A program made the position numbers and the translations under genes. A model generated the notes under the pieces. That model did not search any database, was not told where the DNA came from, and saw only the letters and a list, made by a program, of their open reading frames with translations. This document shows positions 17,062-25,209 of a DNA stretch of 64,000 bases, piece after piece (the stretch's first letter is position 1; the number at the start of each line of letters is the position of its first letter). Source of the stretch: Sphingobacterium sp. HMA12 (GTDB taxonomy: Bacteria > Bacteroidota > Bacteroidia > Sphingobacteriales > Sphingobacteriaceae); the NCBI RefSeq assembly GCF_002933815.1, contig NZ_BEYR01000001.1, positions 744,001 to 808,000 of the forward strand, given 5' to 3'.

Positions 17062-17069
17062 TATCTTTG
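17062..17069 (+). promoter_or_regulatory. Bacteroidota -7 box before a strong stem-loop
   Basis: TATCTTTG matches TAnnTTTG exactly. A weak -33 candidate (TTCG, 17040-17043) lies 18 bp upstream. A start about 7 bp downstream would place the first transcribed bases just before the 18-bp stem at 17081. Confidence 0.5.
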
Positions 17070-17074
17070 TAGAT

Positions 17075-17185
17075 ATTAGTCCAATAGGGCGGATTCCATG
17101 TCAGACTCTGTGGAACCATAATTTCGGTTATGGTGGTCCTAGCGGTACCTCTGTCAGAGCTTTGGAATTCGCCCTATTGGTTTTT
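17075..17185 (+). ncRNA. Candidate structured small RNA of about 105-110 nt
   Basis: An 18-bp closing stem pairs 17081-17098 (CCAATAGGGCGGATTCCA) with 17163-17180 (TGGAATTCGCCCTATTGG); the only irregularity is one G-U pair. Inside are a second stem (CTCTG at 17106-17110 with CAGAG near 17156) and a hairpin with stem CCATAA/TTATGG and loop TTTCGG. TTTTT follows the closing stem directly, and a TATCTTTG promoter box precedes it by 12 bp. This is the layout of a short transcript with its own promoter and terminator. No reading frame of quality covers it. It does not fit tRNA, 6S RNA or attC patterns I know. Family unknown. Confidence 0.5.
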
Positions 17186-17241
17186 CAACCAATACGCCAT
17201 TCCTCAAGCTTTCTGAGTTCATCGTTTAATAACCAAAATGA

Positions 17242-17358
17242 ATGATTATGAAACGACTAGAAAACACACCCCAACAGTATCCAATCTACCTCCAGGAGGT
17301 AGGCCAATGGTACGCCCACACCATTCCCATAAAGAACGCTATCCGCGCGCCCGAATAG
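17242..17358 (+). CDS. Possible 38-aa peptide gene
   Basis: A frame beginning MIMKRLENTPQQYPIYLQEV and ending KNAIRAPE, 60 bases after the candidate RNA. Codon use looks more protein-like than the alternative frame starting at 17238. It has no signal peptide. It could be a small gene, a remnant of a longer one, or chance. It is too short for confident calling. Confidence 0.3.
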   Translation: MIMKRLENTPQQYPIYLQEVGQWYAHTIPIKNAIRAPE

Positions 17359-17789
17359 TTAATTAAAATATTAAAAACCGAAACAGGAGAGGGCTGCTAT
17401 CGCCAATTTGTAATGCGCTGATAGGATACAAATAAGTACTCCCTTGTTGAAGGTTTTCCGATCTGTCTGTTATGCAACATTCCCTAGTGATCAGGTTAAT
17501 AATAAATTTAATTGCTCTATTAGAGCCTAGACAACTTAAAATTAGCATTTAAAATTTATTCTTGCAAATGAATAAAGGAATTATTGTATAGTTTTTCTAT
17601 AAAATACACGTCGGTTTTTTATCTTTCCCGATAAGAGGTAGCATAATTTCCCCCTAATCAATGCCTTGTAAATGTTTTGAGCTGCTTTTCGGGATTTTGT
17701 TAATTCTTTATTAGTGACACCTGCAAGGACTAGTTGGTCTTTGCGATGACACCTCTTTGGAATGCAAATTTTTTGCAATGGGGGAAGGT
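17359..17789. other. Gene-poor stretch
   Basis: No convincing gene is seen. Short minus-strand frames at 17363-17548 and 17581-17802 lack recognisable domains; the second is lysine-rich and could be a relic. The stretch separates the small-RNA candidate from the SusC-associated operon and probably contains that operon's promoter. Confidence 0.45.
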
Positions 17790-18218
17790 ATGTCCGATTC
17801 AAACGTTAGGACATCACTAAAGTCATCTTTACGAACCTTAAAAATGAATCAAAAATATTCAAATGTGCTAGCGCTAGAACTAGCCATATACCAAGTGCAC
17901 GATCAGGATTATGATCCCGCGGATAAGATCGCTTACTTTTGGAAGAAGTATGATATCCGCACCATCCAGAATACAATTTCATTACTACTTAAGAAGTCAG
18001 CAGACCGCTGGCCCAATGAAAATGTAATAGAGCTCTGCCAAAAGCAGGTGTTCGGTTTCGACCTATTAGCTGTACTGATTGCTTATTTCCATGTGCATAA
18101 CGACTATGTAGACTTGAGCAAGTTGAATTTTTCAGACGCTGAATCAACTATGCTGAGTTTGGATGAACTGGAGATCACAAAGCGAATCCACGAGTTCTTT
18201 GGAAGAATAGTAGACTGA
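17790..18218 (+). CDS. Hypothetical protein upstream of SusC (about 142 aa)
   Basis: A soluble, mostly helical protein starting MSDSNVRTSLKSSLRTLK; longer starts exist at 17757 and 17778, but a GGGGAAGG stretch precedes the ATG chosen here. Segments such as NVLALELAIYQVHDQDYDPADK and NVIELCQKQVFGFDLLAVLI suggest a compact helical domain. No signal peptide or motif recognised. It ends 16 bases before the earliest possible SusC start at 18235, on the same strand, so it may be co-transcribed with the SusC-SusD-TlpA operon. Function unknown. Confidence 0.6.
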   Translation: MSDSNVRTSLKSSLRTLKMNQKYSNVLALELAIYQVHDQDYDPADKIAYFWKKYDIRTIQNTISLLLKKSADRWPNENVIELCQKQVFGFDLLAVLIAYFHVHNDYVDLSKLNFSDAESTMLSLDELEITKRIHEFFGRIVD

Positions 18219-18483
18219 TCTTAACAATAAGCAGATGACAAACAGATCAAACCTGGTGTCTGCCTTATTGGATAAGGTGGCACATCTGGCATCTATAAAT
18301 GGTGCTGGAAAAAATAATTCAAAAAAAGTTCAATTCACATGGGATAAAAAGTACCCCTTCGATTGTATAGTATATAGCTTGAGGCAGATGATGTCGGCAC
18401 GTACCCCTGTGCCGATGCCAAAGAGCGGAAAGGGAATGATACAGTTAGCGCTGAATCTACACTTTTTGGTTTTCAATGTTATT

Positions 18484-18581
18484 ATTTGTCTTTCAAAGGC
18501 ATTGAAGAACAAACAAGCCCTGCTTATTCTGGCTTGTTCGTGTTTTAATAAAGTGATTTGTCTTTCTAAGGCATTAAAGAA
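18484..18581 (+). repeat. In-frame direct repeat flanking a hairpin at the SusC start
   Basis: Two 26-bp copies (18484-18509 and 18556-18581) differ at two positions and lie 72 bp (24 codons) apart in the SusC frame; both encode ICLSKALKN. Between them AACAAGCC (512-519) pairs with GGCTTGTT (531-538) of the same hundred, an 8-bp stem with an 11-nt loop. Each repeat is followed by a hydrophobic stretch resembling a signal peptide. The arrangement suggests duplication of a start/signal segment or an attenuator in the leader. Confidence 0.6.
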
Positions 18582-18588
18582 TACAACA

Positions 18589-21500
18589 ATGCTTTTAACA
18601 TGCATTGCTGTATTTCATATGTTTAGTTTATCGGCTCAGACGCCCCGCAAGGACAGCGGGGTGGATGGGTTGTTAGTCTTGACTGGTACAGTCGTGTCTT
18701 CTGCTGACGGTAAGCCGATCCAAGGCTTATCCATCCGAGTCGAAGGTGAAAAGGGTAGGACTTCTTCTAATAAAGATGGTTCCTTTTCATTGTCAGTCTC
18801 CAATCCCAAAGGCACAGTTTCGTTCTCCCACTTGGGATTCAGGTACTTAGAACTGCCGTATACAGCCGGAGTATCATTGACTGTCAAATTGATACCATTA
18901 GAGAATCAATTGGAAGAGGTAGAGGTGGTAAGTACGGGATACCAAAAGATTCCAAAGGAGCGGGCGACGGGGAGTTTCGAATTTGTGGACAGCAAGATGC
19001 TTAACAAGCGTGTTGGCTCCACTATTATCGATCGCCTGGAGAATATGAGCAACAGTGTGCGCATAGATAAAGAGTACAGGTGGCTAGATCGATCACAATA
19101 TGAGACGGTACCTAACTATAACTTTGATATGCGTGGCAAGTCTGCTCTGCTAGGTGCTCCGTCCCGGACGATTATTTTGGATAATGTCGTCTACGAAGGG
19201 GATCTACGCGATATCAATCCCAATGATATTGAATCCGTATCTATACTCAAAGATGCGGTGGCCACATCATTATGGGGCATCTATGGTGGCGGAGGGGTAC
19301 TGGTCTTAACGACTAAAAAGGGAGCTTTAAACAGTCCGACAAAACTGTCTTTTAATAGTAACCTTACCGTCCAGAAAAGACCGGATATCTATGCATTGCC
19401 TTTTATGAATAGTACTGATTTTATTGAGTACGAAACATTTCTCTTTGATAAAGGCTATTTCAATTCCAAGTTGAATGATACGTATAGTTATGTGACGGTG
19501 AGCCCGGTGGTGAAACTACTCGATGAGGTCAGGAAAGGTAATGTGTCAGCAGTTGATGCACAAGTACAGATCGACAAGTATAAAACTTATGATATCAGAG
19601 ATGATTACTCCAAGTACGTATACCGAAATGCAGTAAACCAGCAGTATGCCATTAATCTTTCGGGTGGCACGGATAAAGTGGCCTATAATTTTACGGATGG
19701 ATATGACGGGAATACCAATAATAAGATAAACTCCAACAATGACCGTACGACTTTGAGATCATCCGTCAAGGTAAAACCAATCGCTGCTTTAGAAATTACC
19801 ACAGATGTCAATTTCGCAAATGTAAATGCACACGATGCGAGCATTGATCAAAACATTGCCTATGGTGCATTGGATGCTGGCTCAGGAAGTGGGGCCTGGC
19901 CTTATCTTAAACTGGTAGATGCGAATGGTAATCCCATTGCAAATGATGCGGTGCCTATTAGCAGGGCTTATCGAGATACTGCCGGAAATGGGAAACTGCA
20001 GGATTGGTCTTTTAATCTGCTCAATGAAGTGGATCAAAATTGGCAGAAATTGAGTTCAAAGAATCTGATGGCAACCATTGGTTTAAATTATAAGTTGAGA
20101 CCAGATCTGACCTTACAATTGATGTATAACTATCAATATAATCCTGTAGAAGTGAAGGATTGGCTTGGTCTAAAATCGTTTAAAATGCGAAACCTGATCA
20201 ATTATTTATCCCAGTGGAATGATGTGGCTCTCCTTAAAACACCTATTCCGGTGGGCGATAGACTGATTAATGCGCATACGAACAATGTAAATCAAACAGG
20301 TAGATTTCAGGTGAACTATGCTTCGCAGTTTAAGGATGGGATACATAAAATAGACTTTTTGGGCGCGGCCGAGATCAGGGAGAGACGATTTGAACGGGAT
20401 GTGAAAACACTGTACGGTTACGATCCCTCCAATCTTAATATTATCCCAGTGGATCCTACAACGATATTCCCCTTTTTAAATCAAAAGTTTGGCGGTGGTA
20501 ATATTCCCATAGCTGACGCATTGCAAAAAACAACCAATAGGTACGTCTCTTTGCTCGCCAATGCGAATTACGCGTTCTTGGGCAGGTACAATCTGTCTGC
20601 CAGTATACGCAAGGATGCTTCAAATCTTTTTGGTGTAAAGTCAAATCAGAAATGGCAGCCGCTATGGTCTATCGGTACAGCATGGGAGATAAACAAAGAG
20701 TCTTTTTTGCATGCGCGATTTATTGACATGCTAAAATTGAGGGCGTCTTATGGTTATTCTGGTCATGCGAACGCGGACTATTCGGCACAGCCCATTATTT
20801 ATTACAATGGCACCGCTCCATTGACAAATCTACCCTATGCGAGCATCACCTCACCGGCAAATCCTTCCTTGTCATGGGAAAAGATCCGTACAATCAATTT
20901 AGGAATAGACTATGGCTTTTTTAAAAATAGATTATCGGGTTCTATCGAATGGTATCAGCGCAATTCAAGGGATCTGATCAGCAGCGTGATGATAGATCCG
21001 ACAACAGGATTTGAATCCACCATTAAGAATGGGGGCGAACTGGTCGGTAAAGGGATAGAGCTTGAGATCAACAGCGCAAATATAGTTGGTCCGATATTTC
21101 ACTGGCGCTCGAGGTTGCTACTCAACAGGAACAGGACGAAAGTCAAAAAGTATGACTACAAGTTTGCTTATCCATACAATTACGTGATGACATCGGGATC
21201 GACAAATACACAGTACCGTGAGGGTTATGATGTGGGAACTGTATTCGCTTATCGTTCCGCTGGTCTTGATCCCGAAACTGGTGATCCGAGGGGATATCTT
21301 GATGGTGAGGTAAGCAAAAACTACAGGGGGATACTGTACGGTGGCATGGAAAATATTGTAGATGTTGGATCCGGTGTGCCACGGTATTATGGATCGCTCA
21401 GTAATGATTTCACCATCGGAAAGTTCTCCTTGACGGTAAACCTTCAGGCGAGATGGGGATTCAAGTTTTTTAGACAATCCTTTAATCAGCAGACCGCCGC

Positions 21501-21849
21501 TGAAAATAGGGCTGGTTACAAGGATTATAAAGATCGGTGGCAACAGCCTGGCGACGAATTACATACCAATGTTCCGTCGCTTAAATATCCGATCGATATC
21601 TTTCGCGGCAGGTTTAGTAGCGGGTCTACTGATTGGATAGTCAATGGCGGGAATGTCCGTCTACAAGATATTTTGATTTCATATCGGCTGGGAAGCTTTA
21701 AGTACATAAAAGACCTCTCTGTATATGGCTTTGTTAAAAATATGAATGTCATTTTGTGGCGTGAGAATAAGGTAGGAATAGATCCAGAATATAGGGATGC
21801 CATTCCGTTTCCACTGTCGGTATCCTTTGGAATAAATATGAGCTTGTAG
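18589..21849 (+). CDS. SusC/RagA-family TonB-dependent outer membrane receptor
   Basis: From the ATG at 18589 the protein is 1086 aa: a short signal (LLTCIAVFHMFSLSAQ), a CarboxypepD-regulatory-like domain (LTGTVVSSADGKPIQGLSI, then DGSFSLSV), the SusC junction LEEVEVVSTGY, a plug domain ending in IESVSILKDAVATSLWG..GGGVLVLTTKKG, and a long beta-barrel ending in the aromatic-terminated FGINMSL. It transports ligands across the outer membrane with TonB energy, capped by the SusD partner encoded next. The frame is open back to an ATG at 18235, giving 118 further residues with a duplicated signal-like segment; a GTG at 18553 would give a more basic signal N-terminus. Because a Sec signal must be near the terminus, starts at 18553-18589 are favoured over 18235. 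The TlpA/DUF3738 partner suggests a peptide-like or other non-glycan ligand, which is inference. Confidence 0.9.
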   Translation: MLLTCIAVFHMFSLSAQTPRKDSGVDGLLVLTGTVVSSADGKPIQGLSIRVEGEKGRTSSNKDGSFSLSVSNPKGTVSFSHLGFRYLELPYTAGVSLTVKLIPLENQLEEVEVVSTGYQKIPKERATGSFEFVDSKMLNKRVGSTIIDRLENMSNSVRIDKEYRWLDRSQYETVPNYNFDMRGKSALLGAPSRTIILDNVVYEGDLRDINPNDIESVSILKDAVATSLWGIYGGGGVLVLTTKKGALNSPTKLSFNSNLTVQKRPDIYALPFMNSTDFIEYETFLFDKGYFNSKLNDTYSYVTVSPVVKLLDEVRKGNVSAVDAQVQIDKYKTYDIRDDYSKYVYRNAVNQQYAINLSGGTDKVAYNFTDGYDGNTNNKINSNNDRTTLRSSVKVKPIAALEITTDVNFANVNAHDASIDQNIAYGALDAGSGSGAWPYLKLVDANGNPIANDAVPISRAYRDTAGNGKLQDWSFNLLNEVDQNWQKLSSKNLMATIGLNYKLRPDLTLQLMYNYQYNPVEVKDWLGLKSFKMRNLINYLSQWNDVALLKTPIPVGDRLINAHTNNVNQTGRFQVNYASQFKDGIHKIDFLGAAEIRERRFERDVKTLYGYDPSNLNIIPVDPTTIFPFLNQKFGGGNIPIADALQKTTNRYVSLLANANYAFLGRYNLSASIRKDASNLFGVKSNQKWQPLWSIGTAWEINKESFLHARFIDMLKLRASYGYSGHANADYSAQPIIYYNGTAPLTNLPYASITSPANPSLSWEKIRTINLGIDYGFFKNRLSGSIEWYQRNSRDLISSVMIDPTTGFESTIKNGGELVGKGIELEINSANIVGPIFHWRSRLLLNRNRTKVKKYDYKFAYPYNYVMTSGSTNTQYREGYDVGTVFAYRSAGLDPETGDPRGYLDGEVSKNYRGILYGGMENIVDVGSGVPRYYGSLSNDFTIGKFSLTVNLQARWGFKFFRQSFNQQTAAENRAGYKDYKDRWQQPGDELHTNVPSLKYPIDIFRGRFSSGSTDWIVNGGNVRLQDILISYRLGSFKYIKDLSVYGFVKNMNVILWRENKVGIDPEYRDAIPFPLSVSFGINMSL

Positions 21850-21868
21850 ATTTTAACATGATTGAATT

Positions 21869-23230
21869 ATGATAACGAGATATTATTTTTTACTTATAAT
21901 CGTTTTTAGCATTACGCTATTAAGCGCTTGTAGTACTTTTTTGGAAGATAAACCTAACCAAAAAATGGCAGTACCCAGTACCCTCAAAGATTGCGATGCG
22001 TTATTGGATGACTATTTTACGATGAACAATAGTTATCCAGTTGCCGGAGAGGTGGGGGCTGACAACTATTATCTGACGACAGTGTCTTTTGAGGCAATAA
22101 GCCTTAATGCCGAGCGGGATATGTATTTATGGCGTGCTGATGCTGATATTCCGGCCGAAAACTGGACCGCTAGCTATAAGGTGGTTTTTAATGCAAATCA
22201 GGTGTTGGATGTGCTAAAAAAACTGGACAGGTCTGTCGATCCTATAAATTATGACCGGATCAAAGGTGAAGCGCTGTTTTTCAGGGCTTATGCTTATATG
22301 CAATTGGCAGATGTATTTACATTGCCCTATAGCAAGAGTTCTTCTAATACTGATCTCGGGATTGTCCTTCGGGAGACGGCAACCGTAGATGAAATCTCCA
22401 GACGGGTATCATTGGCGGATACGTATCAAAAAATTGTAGATGATCTGATAGAGAGTGCAAAATTGCTCCCCATGATTTCAAATTATAAGACCCGGCCCAC
22501 AAGTGTAGCTTCGTATGCTGCCCTTTCGCGATTGGGGCTGGTCATTGGTGACTATGATCTGGTAATTGCAGCCGCTGAGAAGGTATTGGAACAGAAGCCT
22601 GTTCTGATAGATTATAACACCTTAAATAAAAACGCGGCTAGGCCTTTTCAGCGTTTTAATAGTGAAACATTATTCTATGCCATCACATTGACTTCATCTT
22701 GTCTCGATCCTTATGCTTCGTTTGTAGATAGTTCGCTTTACAGCATGTATAGTCCTGCTGACTTAAGGAAGTCTCTTTACTTTCAGGATACTGGCGCTGG
22801 AGTAACATTCAAGGCCAAGTATGATGGCGAGAATAATTATACTTCATTCGCCGGAATTGTCCTTGATGAGGTGTATCTGAACCTGGCAGAAGGATATTGC
22901 GAAAGGGATAATGTCGGCCTGGCAATGAAATATTTAAACCAGCTGATGCTTACCCGTTTCAAGACTGGTGAATTTATACCCTCTGCTGCGACAAATAAAG
23001 CAGAGGCATTGGCGATTATTCTCGCCGAACGCAGGAAATCACTGATCATGCGTAATGTAAGGTGGATGGATCTTAAAAGGCTCAACCTGAAAGATTCCCA
23101 TGCAAAGACGCTGGTAAGAAAGATTGGTGAAAAGACTTACCAATTGGCTCCTAATGATTTAAGATATGCTTTTCTCATTCCATCGGGAGTCATTGGAATG
23201 GCTCCCAGTATTAATCAAAACAACAGATAA
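21869..23230 (+). CDS. SusD/RagB-family outer membrane lipoprotein
   Basis: A 453-aa lipoprotein: signal peptide with lipobox LLSAC at 17-21, then the SusD start FLEDKPNQKMAVPSTLKDCDALL and the helical TPR core (WTASYKVVFNANQVLDVL; GEALFFRAYAYMQLADVFTLPYS). The typical C-terminal block LDEVYLNLAEGYCERDN..LNQLMLTRF and the ERRKSLIMRNVRWMDLKRLN motif are present. At 453 aa it is a little shorter than the usual 500-600. It would form a lid on the SusC barrel encoded 20 bp upstream and bind the imported ligand at the cell surface. Two bases separate it from the TlpA-like gene. Confidence 0.92.
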   Translation: MITRYYFLLIIVFSITLLSACSTFLEDKPNQKMAVPSTLKDCDALLDDYFTMNNSYPVAGEVGADNYYLTTVSFEAISLNAERDMYLWRADADIPAENWTASYKVVFNANQVLDVLKKLDRSVDPINYDRIKGEALFFRAYAYMQLADVFTLPYSKSSSNTDLGIVLRETATVDEISRRVSLADTYQKIVDDLIESAKLLPMISNYKTRPTSVASYAALSRLGLVIGDYDLVIAAAEKVLEQKPVLIDYNTLNKNAARPFQRFNSETLFYAITLTSSCLDPYASFVDSSLYSMYSPADLRKSLYFQDTGAGVTFKAKYDGENNYTSFAGIVLDEVYLNLAEGYCERDNVGLAMKYLNQLMLTRFKTGEFIPSAATNKAEALAIILAERRKSLIMRNVRWMDLKRLNLKDSHAKTLVRKIGEKTYQLAPNDLRYAFLIPSGVIGMAPSINQNNR

Positions 23231-23231
23231 T

Positions 23232-24434
23232 ATGAATTTTTTAAAAGTAATAGCTTTTTTATGGATATGGATTCCATGTATGGTTTTTGGCCAGGTAAAA
23301 CCGTTAAAAATTGGTGATACACTTGATTATAATGAACCGTTGTCTGTGATAAACTGGAAGGACAATACTTTGATGTTGGATAGTGTAAACAAAGACCTGA
23401 TCATTTTTGATTTTTTTACAACATCCTGTACAAGCTGTATTGAGGCGATGCCTAAAAATAATAAACTGCAGCAGAGGTTTGCCGAGAGATTACAGATCAT
23501 ACCTGTAGGGATAGAGTCGAAAGAGCGCATAGGGCAATTATTGGCAGAAAATAGGTATATGAAGGACATCAAATTACCCTTGGTGGTGGAAGAAAAGGTC
23601 TTGACAAAGGCTTTTCCGCATCAGGGAGTTCCCCATGTGGTATGGATATTCAAGGGCAGGGTGGTGGCTATTACCACTGGTGATATGATTGCTGAGGAAA
23701 ATATAAAAGATCTGCTGAATGGTAATGACATAAAAAACTGGCCGATGAAGGATGATTTTTATTATGCTCATCGAGCAGATTCTATTAGCTCCTCGTCAGG
23801 ATTATATAGCCGTCTGCTTCCTTACGAAAATGGCGCTGCTCTAAATTACAAGGTTGATACAATCGGTAATCAGGTAAGATATAGGATGACCAATGCAACT
23901 GCAGTATCTGCATTCTTATATCTCTATAGTCAGATAAAACAGCTACCATTGATGAAAAAGGAGCGCATACAGCTTCATGTGAATAATCTGTACGAATTTG
24001 AGAATCTGGATTCCATTCCAGAATCCATTTGGATGCAAAAAAATGCATTTTCCTATGAATCGACATGGCCATTATTAATGGATCATAAGGATCGTATACT
24101 GGCGGTCGTTAAGGATTTAAGCAATAGATTGGAGCTCGATGTTGACTTGACGCCACAAAAATCATCTATTTGGCTTGTGAAGAGTGGAAAGGCACGAAAT
24201 GATAATTTGCAAAATGGTAAATCTCCGACTGACTTGAAAACTTGGATCACGATGCTGGAAATTTTTAATACTTCTTTTCCTCCGATTGAAATAGACAATG
24301 GACTTGCTGATCGAGTAATCAATACAGATGCGGTGAATGATTTTGAAAGTCTCAGAAAAGTATTGAAAGGCAACGGATTGGATCTAAAGAAAACAGATCG
24401 GGAAATACTGTCTCTCGTGATTCGTTCGCAATAA
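23232..24434 (+). CDS. TlpA-like redoxin with DUF3738-like C-terminal domain
   Basis: The start at 23232 (MNFLKVIAFLWIWIPCMVFGQ) gives 400 aa with a clear signal peptide; an upstream ATG at 23166 lies inside SusD and is unlikely. Residues 30-160 are thioredoxin-like with FFTTSCTSCIEAMPK, a CxxC active site, and GVPHVVWIF carrying the cis-proline. The C-terminal half (about 190-400) resembles the TIGR03435/DUF3738 region: LSNRLELDVDL, then SFPPIEIDNGLADRVINT and ending VLKGNGLDLKKTDREI. Such fusions occur in Bacteroidota behind SusC/SusD pairs. It is periplasmic and probably handles disulfides or thiols of the imported ligand or of the transporter. Confidence 0.88.
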   Translation: MNFLKVIAFLWIWIPCMVFGQVKPLKIGDTLDYNEPLSVINWKDNTLMLDSVNKDLIIFDFFTTSCTSCIEAMPKNNKLQQRFAERLQIIPVGIESKERIGQLLAENRYMKDIKLPLVVEEKVLTKAFPHQGVPHVVWIFKGRVVAITTGDMIAEENIKDLLNGNDIKNWPMKDDFYYAHRADSISSSSGLYSRLLPYENGAALNYKVDTIGNQVRYRMTNATAVSAFLYLYSQIKQLPLMKKERIQLHVNNLYEFENLDSIPESIWMQKNAFSYESTWPLLMDHKDRILAVVKDLSNRLELDVDLTPQKSSIWLVKSGKARNDNLQNGKSPTDLKTWITMLEIFNTSFPPIEIDNGLADRVINTDAVNDFESLRKVLKGNGLDLKKTDREILSLVIRSQ

Positions 24435-24443
24435 AATATCAAA

Positions 24444-24470
24444 AGGCCGAAGATCTTCTCTTCGGCCTTG
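24444..24470. terminator. Bidirectional intrinsic terminator
   Basis: An 11-bp perfect stem AAGGCCGAAGA (24444-24454) / TCTTCGGCCTT (24460-24470) with a 5-nt loop lies between the convergent TlpA-like gene and the 73-aa peptide gene. GATTTTG follows on the plus strand and A/T-rich sequence on the other side, so it can end both transcripts. Confidence 0.85.
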
Positions 24471-24494
24471 ATTTTGTTAAATTATGGCCTTGAG

Positions 24495-24716
24495 TTAAGG
24501 CTTTAATTTAACATTTGTTGAGCTTGTGCGTGTGTTCAATGCAGTTACCATTTCGCTTAATAAAGCTTGATTAATAACTGGTTTTCCTCCTGAATTTGCC
24601 GCTTCAATCGTACAGATTTGGTTATTCCCCAAACACGAAGGCGGCGTTGAGCCAACTGGTGAATAACTTGCTGGCTCAGCAGGATGAGACGCATCGATAA
24701 TTTCAAATAGTGCCAT
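24495..24716 (-). CDS. Small two-cysteine peptide (73 aa), convergent to the SusCD-TlpA operon
   Basis: A 73-aa protein beginning MALFEIIDASHPAEPASYS without a signal peptide. Cys28 and Cys35 (SCLGNNQICT) form the only cysteine pair, followed by a Gly/Asn stretch (NSGGKPVINQ) and a helical tail. Size, lack of a signal sequence and the cysteine pair resemble secreted or modified peptide precursors, and the neighbouring SusC-SusD-TlpA genes could handle such a peptide, but I recognise no family and no maturation enzyme is encoded nearby. It shares a terminator with the TlpA-like gene. A long GC-rich, hairpin-forming stretch lies upstream of its start. Confidence 0.65.
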   Translation of the reverse strand: MALFEIIDASHPAEPASYSPVGSTPPSCLGNNQICTIEAANSGGKPVINQALLSEMVTALNTRTSSTNVKLKP

Positions 24717-24829
24717 TTTGCAAAATTTTAATTAATCAATTCTTGTTAATTAATCAGATAAATCGTCAATATATCTAGTTTCACAGATTCTGCCGGGCTA
24801 GCCGAAACGCCTTACTGTGCCAGTCCTTT

Positions 24830-25045
24830 TATGAGTAGATTATCGCTTACCGCCACACGGGAATGTGGTAAACCTGCGCCCGTGCCGGTCGCGTACTGGG
24901 CCGGCACAGCAACAGGTGGCTGGTTGCAAAAGCTCCATCTTTGCCAAGCCGGAGTACTTTCGCTGCACCAATTGTGAAGGCCATTGCCGGCGCGGGGTTC
25001 TCAAATCCGCGGCGAATGGTTCCTCATTTAGAGAATGTATCCTGA
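24830..25045. other. GC-rich, hairpin-rich element upstream of the small peptide gene
   Basis: A sharp GC-rich island in AT-rich surroundings. It contains several inverted repeats: CCAC/GTGG around 24852-24866, ACCTG/CAGGT enclosing GTGCCGG/CCGGCAC around 24870-24917, and CCATT-GCCG/CGGC-AATGG with CGCGG/CCGCG enclosing a loop near 24980-25022. Overlapping frames of 77 and 80 codons on opposite strands have no recognisable domain and probably arise from low stop-codon density. It may be a structured 5' leader of the peptide gene, a separate RNA, or a repeat family. I found no match to the cobalamin or TPP riboswitch consensus in order. Confidence 0.5.
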
Positions 25046-25209
25046 CTCGTCCTGTACGCTGTATATGCTCTTGCTTGATCATACCTTCTAGTTTATAAAT
25101 TCACCCAGTCCTAAGGGTATATGGTTCATAATTCAAAGATAGATAGGTCTCTATCTCAAAATTTGACAGAATCCGTAGGATGATTTGACAAAATCCGTGA
25201 ATCTATTTG

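Noticed and set aside
17081..17180. Possible integron attC site or retron RNA
   Set aside because: No GTTRRRY/RYYYAAC core sites, no integron integrase and no reverse transcriptase are visible; only the long stem is shared with those elements.
17051..17245. A 64-codon plus-strand frame over the stem-loop region
   Set aside because: It spans both arms of the 18-bp stem and has no protein-like features; the RNA reading explains the sequence better.
798..17358. CRISPR array, tRNA or complete integrative element in the island
   Set aside because: No spaced repeats, no cloverleaf and no integrase, recombinase or attachment-site repeat were found, so island borders are not set.
17581..17802. A 73-codon minus-strand frame
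   Set aside because: Lysine-rich but without a recognisable family; overlaps the start region of the plus-strand gene. Could be a relic, not supported enough to call.
24830..25045. Cobalamin riboswitch
   Set aside because: An AGTCAGGA string on the minus strand resembles a B12 box, but the other conserved blocks are not in the required order.
24840..25098. Overlapping 77- and 80-codon frames on opposite strands
   Set aside because: Neither carries a domain; both arise in GC-rich hairpin sequence with few stop codons.
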